Assembly (NCBI RefSeq): GCF_026342735.1 | Contig: NZ_JAPEMM010000002.1 | Span: 1-64,000 of the forward strand | Reading direction: 5' to 3' | Source of the DNA: Streptomyces sp. NBC_00193 | GTDB lineage: Bacteria > Actinomycetota > Actinomycetes > Streptomycetales > Streptomycetaceae | DNA length: 64,000 nucleotides | Shown here: positions 17,241 through 25,328 of the stretch, one piece after another | Numbering within the stretch: position 1 is the stretch's first letter | How the letters are laid out: the number at the start of each line of letters is the position of its first letter | Made by a program: the position numbers and the translations under genes | The notes under the pieces: generated by a model | Seen by the model: the letters and a program-made list of their open reading frames with translations, nothing else | Database searches by the model: none | Told to the model about the DNA's origin: nothing

Positions 17241-17723
17241 GTGTCTGTGTACTTGGCACGCGTGAATAAATCACCCAGCCCGCAAGTTGAGGTTGACGAG
17301 TACGTCCCCGTGACGCTCACGTGGCCCCGGTATCACACGGTGTCAGAACCGCCAGCAAGCATGATGCTGGAGTTGGAGGGCTGCCTCTTCGAGGTGAAGA
17401 CCGACCGCTCTAACGGCGAACTGATCGAACTCATCCTTGTGGACGTCCAGCGCAAAAATCTAGTTCGAGTGCCAGCCCCTCTCGAATGGCAAGATTTCAC
17501 ACCCGGCGTGCCATGCCTTAACTCCGAAGAAGAGCCAGAAGAATCCGCCAATTCGATGCAGGCGAGACTCCACCCCAACGGGTTCCATATGACTCTGCGT
17601 TCAGAAAAAGTCACGCAGTGGATCGGTGACCAGAATTGCATTTTTGGATTCTCGTCATCGGACAGGCTGGCCAACATCCTGATCCGCCTAAGCCCTGAGG
17701 ATGTAGGTTTGGCATTCAGTTAG
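17241..17723 (+). CDS. Putative immunity protein for the ALF toxin
   Basis: This 160-residue cytoplasmic protein starts at GTG 17241, one base after the toxin stop, with AGGAGA placed ~10 bases upstream inside the toxin gene. It is acidic and has no signal or membrane segment. Strand-rich pieces such as MMLELEGCLFEVKTDRSNGE and HMTLRSEKVTQWIGD, and a C-terminal helix, are typical of small immunity proteins. Tight coupling to the variable toxin tip and shared lower GC content are the main reasons for the call. The family is not recognised. Confidence 0.65.
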   Translation: MSVYLARVNKSPSPQVEVDEYVPVTLTWPRYHTVSEPPASMMLELEGCLFEVKTDRSNGELIELILVDVQRKNLVRVPAPLEWQDFTPGVPCLNSEEEPEESANSMQARLHPNGFHMTLRSEKVTQWIGDQNCIFGFSSSDRLANILIRLSPEDVGLAFS

Positions 17724-17747
17724 GAACATCAAGATCCATCCAGTGAG

Positions 17748-17783
17748 ATGGGCGCGTCCGCGTTAAGAGGCGGGCGCGCCCAT
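17748..17783 (+). terminator. Hairpin after immunity gene
   Basis: Arms ATGGGCGCG (17748-17756) and CGCGCCCAT (17775-17783) pair perfectly, 25 bases after the immunity gene stop. It could equally belong to the adjacent IS remnant. Confidence 0.55.
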
Positions 17784-17799
17784 TGAGCCTTTTCCAACC

Positions 17800-17925
17800 T
17801 CATGCTGAGGAGCGGTGGAGGACGAGGACGGCCTTCACGATGTCGGTGATGCGGTTGGTGCTGCAGCGGAGTTTCCGCAGTAGACGCCAGCCTTTCAAGA
17901 CGGCCATGGGGTCTGATGCAGCGTT
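17800..17925 (-). pseudogene. C-terminal remnant of an IS5-type transposase
   Basis: On the minus strand, ~40 codons read DPMAVLKGWRLLRKLRCSTN followed by RITDIVKAVLVLHRSSA and TGA. This GWRLLRKLRCSTxRIT block is the usual C-terminus of one actinobacterial IS5-family transposase group. The upstream part is missing, cut off where the IS3 element begins at about 17926. Confidence 0.7.
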
Positions 17926-18231
17926 GGGTGACAGGTTCAGTCACGCGGCCTGAAGAGCCGACGTGGTCATGACGGTCTCGTATTCGACGGGGGTCAGCCG
18001 GCCGAGGGCGGCTTGTCTGCGGCGTCGGTGGTAGGTCCGTTCGATCCAGGTCACGATCGCGATCCGCAATTCCTCGCGGGTGGACCAGGTGCGTCGGTCG
18101 AGGACGTTCTTCTGCAGCAGGCTGAAGAAGGACTCCATGGCCGCGCTGTCGCCGGCCGCCCCGACTCTTCCTATCGAGCCGACCATCCGGTGCCGGTCGA
18201 GGGCCCGGACGAGCTTCCGGGAGCGAAATTG

Positions 18232-19727
18232 GGCGAGTTCAACCAGTCGTTGCAACACCGGCTTCTTGGATCGAGAGTAGCTGCTCACCGAAGACCTCGG
18301 CGGGAGTCTTCCAGCCGAGAACTTTGCGGGGGCGATTGTTGATCGCCAGGGCGACGGCCTCGAGGTCCTCGGCAGACCATCTGGCCAGGTCGGTTCCCTT
18401 GGGGAAGTACTGGCGCAGTAGCCCGTTCGTGTTCTCGTTCGTCGGTCGCTGCCAGGGCGAGTGCGGATCGGCGAAGAACACTTTCGTCCCGGTGTCGAGA
18501 GCGAACTGGGCATGACCGGAGAGTTCCTTCCCCCGGTCCCAGGTGAGGGTCTTGCGCAGCTGCTCGGGCAACTGCGTCATCGACGTGGTGAGTGCCGTGT
18601 TCATCGCGATCGCGCCGTAGCCCCCGAGCGAGGGGCCGCTCTTCACGGGCGGATTCTCGCCCCAGCCCTCGAGCCGGGGCAGGTGCACCAGGAGCGTGGA
18701 GCGGCTGCTGCGCTCGACGAGCGTGCCGATCGCGGAGCGGCCCGTCCCGATGATCAAGTCGCCCTCCCAGTGTCCCGGGGCCGCACGGTCCCCGGCCTCG
18801 GCGGGGCGTTCGCTGAGGACGACGTCCGCGGTGACATGCCCCTGCGGCTTGTTCTGCGACCGCGCTCGGGGAGCCCGCAGCGCCCGGCCAGTGCGCAGGC
18901 ACGTGACCAGTTCCCGCTTGAGCGCGCCACGGCCCTCGATGAACAGTGCCTGGTAGATCGCCTCATGACTGATACGCATGGACTCATCCTCGGGGAAGTC
19001 GACAGGGAGCCGGTGCGAGATCTGTTCCGGGCTCCATGCCATCGCCCATCGTCTGTCCTGCCGGTGCGGCTTGTTCAGCCCTTTCCACTCAGGTGCCTGC
19101 GGCCCCGCGACGACTGTCCCGTCAGGCCGGCGGACGTTCCCGGCCAGCCGCTCCTGCACGTACTCACGCAACGGGTCGTTGCCCAGGAGCTTCGCGCTCT
19201 TCGGACGTTTGGCCGCCTGCTGGGCCTTCCACTGCGCGACCGTCGCGCGGTACTCCTGCTTGCCGGCGCGCGTGGCGGCGTTGCGGCGCAGTTCCCGAGA
19301 GATCGTCCCCGGGTCACGCCCCAGAGCGCGGGCGATCTCGCGCACGCCCTTGTCCGTCGCCCTGAGGATCGCGATCTCCTCGCGCTCCTCGAACGTCAGG
19401 TAGCGGCCCGAGGGCTCGGCCAACGAGATCGGAGGCATGCCGCCAGCGTGACGAAACCACCTCGCACCCACCGGCCACGACACGCCGACCGCCAACGACG
19501 CCTCCACCGTCGTGACCCCCGTGGCGATCAGCCGCCAAAACTGGCGCTGCACGACCCGAGACGGATCAGGCCGCCCCGGTGAACGCATCGCCGGCCGCAA
19601 CGCACGGTCAGCACGCCACTGTCGACGCCTCCCCTCCGGAACATCGCTGGTCTTCAAACTCCAGTCCACCGTAGCCACGCCGCACACCTCCGAGATCAGG
19701 GTGTTGCGACGACCAATTGAATCCGCC
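18232..19727 (-). mobile_element. IS30-family element nested in IS3 orfB
   Basis: Near-perfect 27-bp inverted repeats form the ends (left starts GGCGAGTTCAACC, right ends GGTC-type complement at 19701-19727). A 3-bp duplication TTG (18229-18231 and 19728-19730) flanks the element. Length is 1,496 bp with a single transposase gene. Confidence 0.9.
18239..19687 (-). CDS. IS30-family transposase
   Basis: This is a 482-residue transposase starting at GTG 19687, 40 bases inside the right end of the element. The N-terminal HTH region holds YLTFEEREEIAILRATDKGV and REIARALGRDPGTISREL, the family signature. The catalytic triad lies in APGHWEGDLIIG (Asp), LTWDRGKELSGH (Asp) and NENTNGLLRQYFPKGTD (Glu), followed by LNxRPRK-type INNRPRKVLGWKTP. 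About 90 residues precede the HTH, longer than in many relatives. No stops or shifts are present, so it should be functional. Confidence 0.92.
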   Translation of the reverse strand: MCGVATVDWSLKTSDVPEGRRRQWRADRALRPAMRSPGRPDPSRVVQRQFWRLIATGVTTVEASLAVGVSWPVGARWFRHAGGMPPISLAEPSGRYLTFEEREEIAILRATDKGVREIARALGRDPGTISRELRRNAATRAGKQEYRATVAQWKAQQAAKRPKSAKLLGNDPLREYVQERLAGNVRRPDGTVVAGPQAPEWKGLNKPHRQDRRWAMAWSPEQISHRLPVDFPEDESMRISHEAIYQALFIEGRGALKRELVTCLRTGRALRAPRARSQNKPQGHVTADVVLSERPAEAGDRAAPGHWEGDLIIGTGRSAIGTLVERSSRSTLLVHLPRLEGWGENPPVKSGPSLGGYGAIAMNTALTTSMTQLPEQLRKTLTWDRGKELSGHAQFALDTGTKVFFADPHSPWQRPTNENTNGLLRQYFPKGTDLARWSAEDLEAVALAINNRPRKVLGWKTPAEVFGEQLLSIQEAGVATTG

Positions 19728-20293
19728 TTGTGACCCTCTGTCGCTGTGCAGGATGCATCCGGCGACGCTCTGTCGCCGGGCGACGGCGTTGTCCAGGGCG
19801 GTCACTGCCAAGCGGGACTTCATCCGGGCGTCGATGGAGTAGCCCACGATGCGGTTGCTGAAGGCGTCCTTGACCGCGCAGAGATACAGCTTGCCCTCGC
19901 CGGTGGCGTGTTCGGTGATGTCGATGAGCCACAGGCGGTTCGGGCCGGTCGCGGTGAAGACGCGGTTCACCAGGTCGTCGTGGACCGGCGGGCCCGCCTT
20001 CTTGGCCCGGCCGCGTTTCTTGCCGAACACACTCCACCACTGGTTGTCCCGGCAGATCCGCCAGGCGGTGCGGTCAGCCATGCCTGCACCCGCGTCGCGG
20101 GCCTCGTCGGCCAGGAAGCGGTAGCCGAACTCCGGGTCGTCGCGGTGCGCGGCGAACAGCGCCTGCGCGCGATGGGCCTCCTCGACCCCGGCTGCGGTCA
20201 CCGGCTCGTCGAGCCAGCGGTAGTAGGGCTGTCTGGCGAGCTTCAGCACCCGACACGCGACCGTGACGGGCACCCCGTCGCCGGCCAGCTCCT

Positions 20294-20602
20294 TCACGAG
20301 CGGGTAGATCCTTTTCCCGGCAGGTTCGCCTGCGACAGATAGGCCGCCGCCCGCCGCAGGACCTCGTTCTCCTGCTCCAGCAGCTTGATCCGCCGACGCG
20401 CTTCCCTCAGTTCCGCGCTCTCCTGGCTGCTCGTCCCGGGCTTCACGCCGTCGTCGATGTCCGCGCGGCGCATCCACTTCCACAACGTCATCGCGTGGAC
20501 GCCGAAGTCGGCGGCCACCTGCTCGACCGTGACGCCCGGACCGCGGTTCCTCGCGACCCGCACGACGTCCTCGCGGAACTCCTGGGGATAAGGCTTGGGC
20601 AC
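20294..20602 (-). CDS. IS3-family OrfA (HTH protein)
   Basis: The 102-residue product starts at GTG (complement 20600-20602), with AAGGA 8 bases upstream. It has the IS3 OrfA helix-turn-helix (PYPQEFREDVVRVARNRGPG then VEQVAADFGVHAMTLWKWMR) and a C-terminal leucine-zipper helix (REARRRIKLLEQENEVLRRA). In the family it binds the element ends and, through a -1 frameshift, is fused to OrfB. The partner OrfB is broken here. Confidence 0.88.
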   Translation of the reverse strand: MPKPYPQEFREDVVRVARNRGPGVTVEQVAADFGVHAMTLWKWMRRADIDDGVKPGTSSQESAELREARRRIKLLEQENEVLRRAAAYLSQANLPGKGSTRS

Positions 20603-20654
20603 AGCGACATCCTTCCCACCTACCCGACAGGGCAAGCCAGTTCAGATGTCACCC

Positions 20655-21435
20655 GATCGTGCGGCAGACCCTCCTCGTGACCGTGCGGATGGCCTTCATC
20701 GGCTACGACTGCCCGCAGATCACCGTCGTGGGAATCCTCACCCACTACCGGGACCGTGGGCACCTCATGCAACTCGTCGGCCGCGGTCTGCGGGTATGGA
20801 GCGACATGGCGCCCCGCGAGCAGTCCTGCCTGATCATCGCCCCCGACGACCCCCGGATGAAGGAGTTCCTCGAACACCTTCGCGGCCTGCGGGAGGACGG
20901 TTTGCGGCGTGTAAAGGAACGCGAGGCAGGTGAAGCGGACTCAGGTTCCTCCAGCGAAGGACAGCTGGCTTTGTCCTACGTGGAGTCCGCGGTGGCGACG
21001 ACGACGAGGGCGGCCAGCAACGACACCGACGTCGAGTCGGACGAGCTGTTGCTAATCGAGTCGATCAAGGTCGAGGTCGACTCCGCCGAGGACGCGACGA
21101 AGTTCGCCCGGTTCCTGGAGCTCTACGGAATCAGGACCAAGCTGGGAGACCAGGTCCCAGGACCGCGCAATGACCTCGACAACGAGATGATTGTCCAGGT
21201 CCCCCAGCCGCCTCGCACCGACAAGGAGATCATCGACGAGCTCAAGAGCAGGACCACCAGCGCCATCACCCGGTACCTTCGCAAAGCCGGGGTCGCACCT
21301 GGTTCCCCGGGCTACCAGGACGCCGTCACGAAGGCCACCTTCAGGGTGAACGAAGCCGCTGGTTACACCGCGAAGACCGCCAACACCGTGGACCTCGCCG
21401 AGAAGCGGCTGCAGGCCGCACTAGCCCTGAAATAG
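20655..21435 (+). pseudogene. C-terminal fragment of a helicase-like gene
   Basis: The open frame enters directly from the IS3 end and begins with the last motifs of a superfamily 2 helicase: MAFIGYDCPQITVVGILTHY and GHLMQLVGRGLRVW (motif VI, arginine finger QLVGRGLR). Motifs I to IV and the rest of the N-terminal core are absent and not present on the other side of the IS. About 200 residues of acidic, helical C-terminal extension follow. Helicase-like genes are common near Streptomyces telomeres. Without the ATP site the product cannot be a helicase, though a GTG near 20659 might still start a truncated protein. Confidence 0.75.
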
Positions 21436-21443
21436 GAGGGCTC

Positions 21444-22718
21444 ATGAGCGTACGCATAGAGTCGAACTCGCAGCTCACCCCAGAGCAGGAGCGGGTCTAC
21501 CGGCTTCGAAACGCTGCGGAGCGCGATGGCGGAACCCCTGGGGGCTTCCTTGAGTTGATGGCGGCCGTCGTGGCAGACGACACGTGGCGGCAGATCCCCT
21601 CTGCCGTCAACGCCTCGGAGCCGTTCTCGTCCTTCGCGGAGTTCATCGAGGCGAAGCCGCCCTTCGGGCTGGGGCAGCGTGTCGAGGATGTGCACACCCT
21701 CCTCCAGATGCGCCACCCTCACGAGGCAGCCGCCGAGTTCCGGGCCAAGATGGACGCCATGCGCGCCGACGTGCGGCGTCTCCTGGCAGAAGACGGCATC
21801 ACCGGCTATTCAGAACAACAGCGTGACCGCGACATCCAGGCATGGGCTGCGCTCGACAAGTCCGGCAGCTGGTGGCTGGCGTTCTTCGTGGCGTGCCAGG
21901 TCTCACCACAACCGACAGCCGGGGACCCTAGGCGTAAAGCCACCGCGAAGATCTCTGCCAGCGAATTCGCTCGGCGGGCGGGCACGTCAGCGGACCGGGT
22001 GCTGCGCTACTACAAAGCGTGGGAGGCCGCGTACACCGCCGGCGCGGTGCCCGTCGGGTCCGATCAGCTCCATCCCGGCCATGAGCCAGTGGCGCTGCCC
22101 CCATCCGACGACTGGACTCTTTACTACAGCAGCCGGCGCAGCGCGTCGACGGACCGTGGCGCGCTCATCAGTGCGGCGGCTGAAACAGAAGGTATCCGAC
22201 CTACCAAAGCCCTTGAGGTGGCGGAGAACCCAACTGCGCTCCGTGCCGCGATCCTCGGCGACCCCAAGACCGCGGATGCCGCGCGTGCGGCACTCAAGGC
22301 GCTCAGCGTTGAAGAACGCCGAAGCGAGCATCTCGAATACGTTCGCCAGGTGGCGGAGGCTGGAAAGGCACAGGTGGGTTCGGGTCAGGTCCTGGAACTG
22401 CCGGAGCAGATCAGAGCCGAAGTGTCCGAGCAGCTCGCCGCCATTGCCGAGCAGCCTTCGGATGCCGACGCGGTGACCAGCGCCTACGAGACGGTGCAGG
22501 AACTCGTCGCAAAGGCCGTTGAAGCAAATCCGGAGCTCCACGCCAGCGAGCAGCGGGCACGATTCCAGACGGCTCTCAAGGCCACCCGGAGGAGCATCGG
22601 CATCATCGACCCCGAGCGTCTTCCCTCGGTCATCGACGACAGCCTCCGCGAGGAGATCACGGCACTACAGGAAATCGTCAACACTCTTGTCGCAAGCATC
22701 GCCAGCCACGGACGCTGA
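21444..22718 (+). CDS. Hypothetical protein linked to terminal helicase gene
   Basis: This is a 424-residue protein starting at ATG 21444 with AGGAGG 6 bases upstream and 8 bases after the helicase fragment, so the two formed an operon. It is almost wholly helical and charged. A HTH-like segment (KISASEFARRAGTSADRVLRYYKAWE, about residues 172-197) suggests DNA binding, as in ParB-like or plasmid regulatory proteins. The C-terminal half has long helices (ELPEQIRAEVSEQLAAIAEQ). No enzyme motif is seen. With the helicase core lost, it may now be non-functional or act alone. Confidence 0.7.
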   Translation: MSVRIESNSQLTPEQERVYRLRNAAERDGGTPGGFLELMAAVVADDTWRQIPSAVNASEPFSSFAEFIEAKPPFGLGQRVEDVHTLLQMRHPHEAAAEFRAKMDAMRADVRRLLAEDGITGYSEQQRDRDIQAWAALDKSGSWWLAFFVACQVSPQPTAGDPRRKATAKISASEFARRAGTSADRVLRYYKAWEAAYTAGAVPVGSDQLHPGHEPVALPPSDDWTLYYSSRRSASTDRGALISAAAETEGIRPTKALEVAENPTALRAAILGDPKTADAARAALKALSVEERRSEHLEYVRQVAEAGKAQVGSGQVLELPEQIRAEVSEQLAAIAEQPSDADAVTSAYETVQELVAKAVEANPELHASEQRARFQTALKATRRSIGIIDPERLPSVIDDSLREEITALQEIVNTLVASIASHGR

Positions 22719-22775
22719 ATACGGGCATGCGCCGACCCCTTCCTTCCGGCGGGGCCGGCGCACGACGACCCGAGG

Positions 22776-23210
22776 TCAGACCCCGCGCACTATGTCGCTA
22801 CGGCGGACCTTGTAGTGCCGCTCGCGCACTTCTGGGTCGCTGACCAGCGTCGTTTCCCCGACCTGCATCCAGTGACGCCAGTAGGCAGCACCGCCGTGGT
22901 TCTCCCCCATGCACGAGCACACGCAGTCGTCACCTTCCGCGTCCTGGCACCGCTTGTCGCAGCGCTGCCGCATGGAGAACTCCAGATAGAGATCGATCTC
23001 CCCGAACTTCAAGGCCATCGCTTCGACCAAGGAACGCAGGTGTGGACGTGCAATCTCCCAGCGTGCGGGAACTGCATCACGGTTCCACGTGGGGCGCATG
23101 TACGACCCCAGCTCGTCCAGGATCCACCGCCTGTTTGACCCACCTTCGTAGGGCATCCATGCCTGGAGCCGTACTTCTCCCACTGGGCGTCGAACCCATG
23201 GATTCGTCAC
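22776..23210 (-). CDS. Hypothetical protein with Cys cluster
   Basis: The 144-residue product starts at GTG 23210 with GGAGGGGG ~10 bases upstream. The middle contains a compact Cys-rich motif (RCDKRCQDAEGDDCVCSCMG followed by ENHGG), which looks like a metal site. Flanking parts are aromatic and basic (RRWILDELGSYMRPTW, YWRHWMQVGETTLVSDPEVR). There is no signal peptide. I recall similar orphan proteins in Streptomyces accessory regions but no function. A DNA- or nucleotide-related role would be a guess. Confidence 0.65.
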   Translation of the reverse strand: MTNPWVRRPVGEVRLQAWMPYEGGSNRRWILDELGSYMRPTWNRDAVPARWEIARPHLRSLVEAMALKFGEIDLYLEFSMRQRCDKRCQDAEGDDCVCSCMGENHGGAAYWRHWMQVGETTLVSDPEVRERHYKVRRSDIVRGV

Positions 23211-23609
23211 CAGCTACCCCCTCCGCGTCGTATGTCCCACATCTTTGATCACCCGCGTAATGAGCGCCAGGCCTACGTCGCTCCATGAGCGGACACGATC
23301 GCGTGTGCAGATCACCAGCGAGTGAGCGGAATCCGGCAGCAGCCGGGTGTTCTACCAGGGATTGCACTCGTGGAGTGGAACTGTCGGCGCGGCGAGCCGG
23401 GCACGGTCAGAATCGGGCGGCTGGGTAGTATCCGGGCTGCGGCAGGAGGCGTACGCCGCGAGCCTGATGGCCGGTACCCCACTCCGGCCACGCCTCAGGT
23501 GAAGGGCACCCGGCCGCTCGGTCCGAGGGATGGCCCCGCCGCACGACCAGCACACCCGCGCGCAATCGACTCTGCGGGGCGAGTGGGGGCCCTGGAGCGG
23601 AGATCGATC
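23211..23609. promoter_or_regulatory. Divergent intergenic gap
   Basis: This 399-bp region lies between the Cys-cluster gene (minus) and the ParA-like gene (plus). A frame is open upstream of the ParA-like start from 23322, but it is Arg/Gly/Pro-rich without a ribosome site, so I treat it as non-coding. No clear promoter boxes seen. Confidence 0.4.
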
Positions 23610-24542
23610 ATGACCAAAGCAGGCGCTAGCGGAGCCAAGAGCCGAGCCCGCAAAACCCAGCAGGCCACCGGGCTGAAGTACACGGAACTCCGGCAACCAA
23701 AGTCCCCGCGGAGGCATCGCGGCCGAGTCATCCAGTTCCTCACCGAAAGCCACGAAGTGGCCACCCTCCCCTACCAGATTGCTGCGGCTTGGACCCGGCA
23801 GGGGCTACAGGTCTTGATGCTCCACGAGTACGAGCCCTACCGGACCGACCTGGACCTCTACTCTCGGAACGTCAAGAAGCGCAAAGCAGCCGAAGCACGG
23901 GCTCAGGCACACCCCGGCCCCCGAAGCACCGTCCTCCTGCACCCCGCCCGAGGCCACGGCCAGCTGATCGAACAGCGCACCCCCTGGTATGTGCGCGAGG
24001 AGGGTGGTTCCCCCGCGGGTAAGGACACCCCCCTGCGCGAGGCGCTTGAAGCCGGCCGGACCCAGTTCGACATCGTGGTCCTGATGGGCGGTAAGGCCTA
24101 TCCCCGAGTTCCCCTGGTCGATGACTTCGTGCTCCTGGCCCACACCACCGACGGCATCCCCTTCAGAGAAGGCCTCCTCCGCGGACGCGGCAGCGACAGC
24201 CGAACGGAGTGGATTCCCCTCTCGCCGGTGCAGAGCGCCGCGCTCCTGCGGGACCGCCACCTCCAGTTCCTGTACCACCCCGTCCCGCTCCTGGGCATGG
24301 TCACCTCCGAAACCCACTGGCCTGAGGACGCTCCGGCCCGCCCCGAACCAGAGTTCGTGAAAGCCGTGGAGGAGAACATGGCGGCGGTGGGAATGCCGCT
24401 GCTGGGGCACATCACCCTGAACCGGGAACTCGACAACCTGCTGGAGCGCCAGCGACGGCCAGCGACGGCGGCCACGGCCAGGCCCGATCACGGGGTGGTC
24501 AACGCAGCACACGCCATCCACCGTCATAAGCCGCACCTGTAG
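23610..24542 (+). CDS. ParA-like protein lacking Walker A
   Basis: Start ATG 23610 is set by GGAG 8 bases upstream; 310 residues. The basic N-terminus is followed by a ParA/MinD-like first strand and helix (RGRVIQFLTESHEVATLPYQ then IAAAWTRQGLQVLMLHEYEP). The usual KGGxGKTT loop is replaced by ESHEVATLP, so nucleotide binding is doubtful. A Walker B-like strand is seen (FDIVVLMGG), followed by VPLVDDFVLLAHTT, which matches ParA motif spacing. The fold call is inference from pattern. It may be a degenerate partition protein typical of actinobacterial plasmids or integrative elements. No ParB partner is adjacent; the next gene is a small unknown. Confidence 0.6.
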   Translation: MTKAGASGAKSRARKTQQATGLKYTELRQPKSPRRHRGRVIQFLTESHEVATLPYQIAAAWTRQGLQVLMLHEYEPYRTDLDLYSRNVKKRKAAEARAQAHPGPRSTVLLHPARGHGQLIEQRTPWYVREEGGSPAGKDTPLREALEAGRTQFDIVVLMGGKAYPRVPLVDDFVLLAHTTDGIPFREGLLRGRGSDSRTEWIPLSPVQSAALLRDRHLQFLYHPVPLLGMVTSETHWPEDAPARPEPEFVKAVEENMAAVGMPLLGHITLNRELDNLLERQRRPATAATARPDHGVVNAAHAIHRHKPHL

Positions 24543-24621
24543 GTCAGCCACGGCGGCACTCATTGGGGTGGAGCCGCCCCATGCGCGAAACCGGTTGACC
24601 TGCTCGACGGTTCCCCCGGTC

Positions 24622-24918
24622 ATGAGCGACGAGAGCGTGATCACGATCGAGATCCGCGGCCACCAGGCCGCGGCGCTCGAAGCAAGCCGCCGCATTTCAG
24701 ACCTGTTCCAGTCCAGCGGACCCTGCCGACTCCGGCGAACACCCGGCGAGCCGGAAGTACAGGTTCTCGTCTACGCGAACGTCCACCGGAGTCCCGACGA
24801 AGGCGGCTACGACGACGGAGGCGCCGAGCAGGTGAGCACCCTGGATTGGGATCCGGGGTACTCAGCTGTATCCGAGGGCACCGTCGCCTACAACGGCCGG
24901 CCGACCACGTCGGGCTGA
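24622..24918 (+). CDS. Small hypothetical protein
   Basis: The 98-residue product starts at ATG 24622, where the coding look begins (MSDESVITIEIRGHQAAALE). A beta-alpha-beta pattern is seen in the first half (VITIEIRG, then LEASRRISDLFQS, then EVQVLVYAN), followed by an acidic flexible tail. The ribosome site is weak. It follows the ParA-like gene by 79 bases in the same direction and may be co-transcribed. No family recognised. Confidence 0.45.
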   Translation: MSDESVITIEIRGHQAAALEASRRISDLFQSSGPCRLRRTPGEPEVQVLVYANVHRSPDEGGYDDGGAEQVSTLDWDPGYSAVSEGTVAYNGRPTTSG

Positions 24919-24995
24919 ACGCCGTCTTGCAGCCCACGGTGCGGGACCACCTGCACACGGCGATGCCGCAGCCGGGCTCCGAGGCAGGCGAGTTT

Positions 24996-25328
24996 TCACG
25001 CAGTCGCGTCGGGGACCTCCGCGGCGCCGCCAGCCTTCACGGCCTCCACGACGTGCTGGTGGAAGACGGCGAGACCGCCGGGCGGGAGCGGCGCGGGGCT
25101 GCCAGTGAGGGTGTACCACTCCTCGGCGCCGGTGTACTGGATCCGTGCCGAGGCTCGGCCGTCCGGGCCGGGCTCGGTCGTCACAGTGACATCGCCGGTG
25201 ATGACGCCAACCTCATCGGTCATCGCTCCACCGGGGCCGGCCTTCACATGGTCTGTCAACGGGACCGACCCGTCCGGGACGACACCGCGGTCGCTCTGTG
25301 ACGTGGCGTCGGGCTGGTGGTCGGTCAT
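24996..25328 (-). CDS. Hypothetical protein coupled to HNH nuclease gene
   Basis: This 110-residue protein's ATG overlaps the stop of the HNH gene (ATGA), so translation is coupled. The N-terminus is polar and low in complexity. Residues ~38-75 look like beta strands (EVGVITGDVTVTTEPGPDGR and ASARIQYTGAEEWYTL), and the C-terminus is an amphipathic helix (LAVFHQHVVEAVKAG). No signal peptide. The position after a secreted nuclease makes an immunity role possible, but there is no direct evidence. Confidence 0.6.
   Translation of the reverse strand: MTDHQPDATSQSDRGVVPDGSVPLTDHVKAGPGGAMTDEVGVITGDVTVTTEPGPDGRASARIQYTGAEEWYTLTGSPAPLPPGGLAVFHQHVVEAVKAGGAAEVPDATA

Larger units (their letters stand above)
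17941..20318 (-). pseudogene. IS3-family transposase OrfB, split by IS30
   Basis: The N-terminal part (20318 down to 19728) has KRIYPLVKELAGDGVPVTVA, DITEHATGEGKLYLCAVKDA (catalytic Asp) and CILHSDRGSQ (second Asp). The C-terminal part (18231 down to 17941) resumes with FRSRKLVRALDRH, SAAMESFFSLLQKN (catalytic Glu) and RLTPVEYETVM. Joined at the duplicated TTG, the reading frame passes smoothly from GSQ to FRS, as in intact IS3-family orfB. It is read by frameshift from orfA at the A-rich slip site GGGAAAAGG (complement of about 20311-20319). The enzyme is inactivated by the insertion. Confidence 0.85.
17926..20654 (-). mobile_element. IS3-family element interrupted by an IS30 element
   Basis: Ends are proposed from short inverted repeats GGGTGACA (17926-17933) and TGTCACCC (20647-20654) just outside orfB and orfA. 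Removing the nested IS30 (18232-19727 plus one TTG) restores a continuous orfB. Flanks do not show an obvious target duplication: the left flank is an IS5 transposase remnant and the right flank is the middle of a helicase gene. A deletion or recombination since insertion is likely. Confidence 0.75.
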
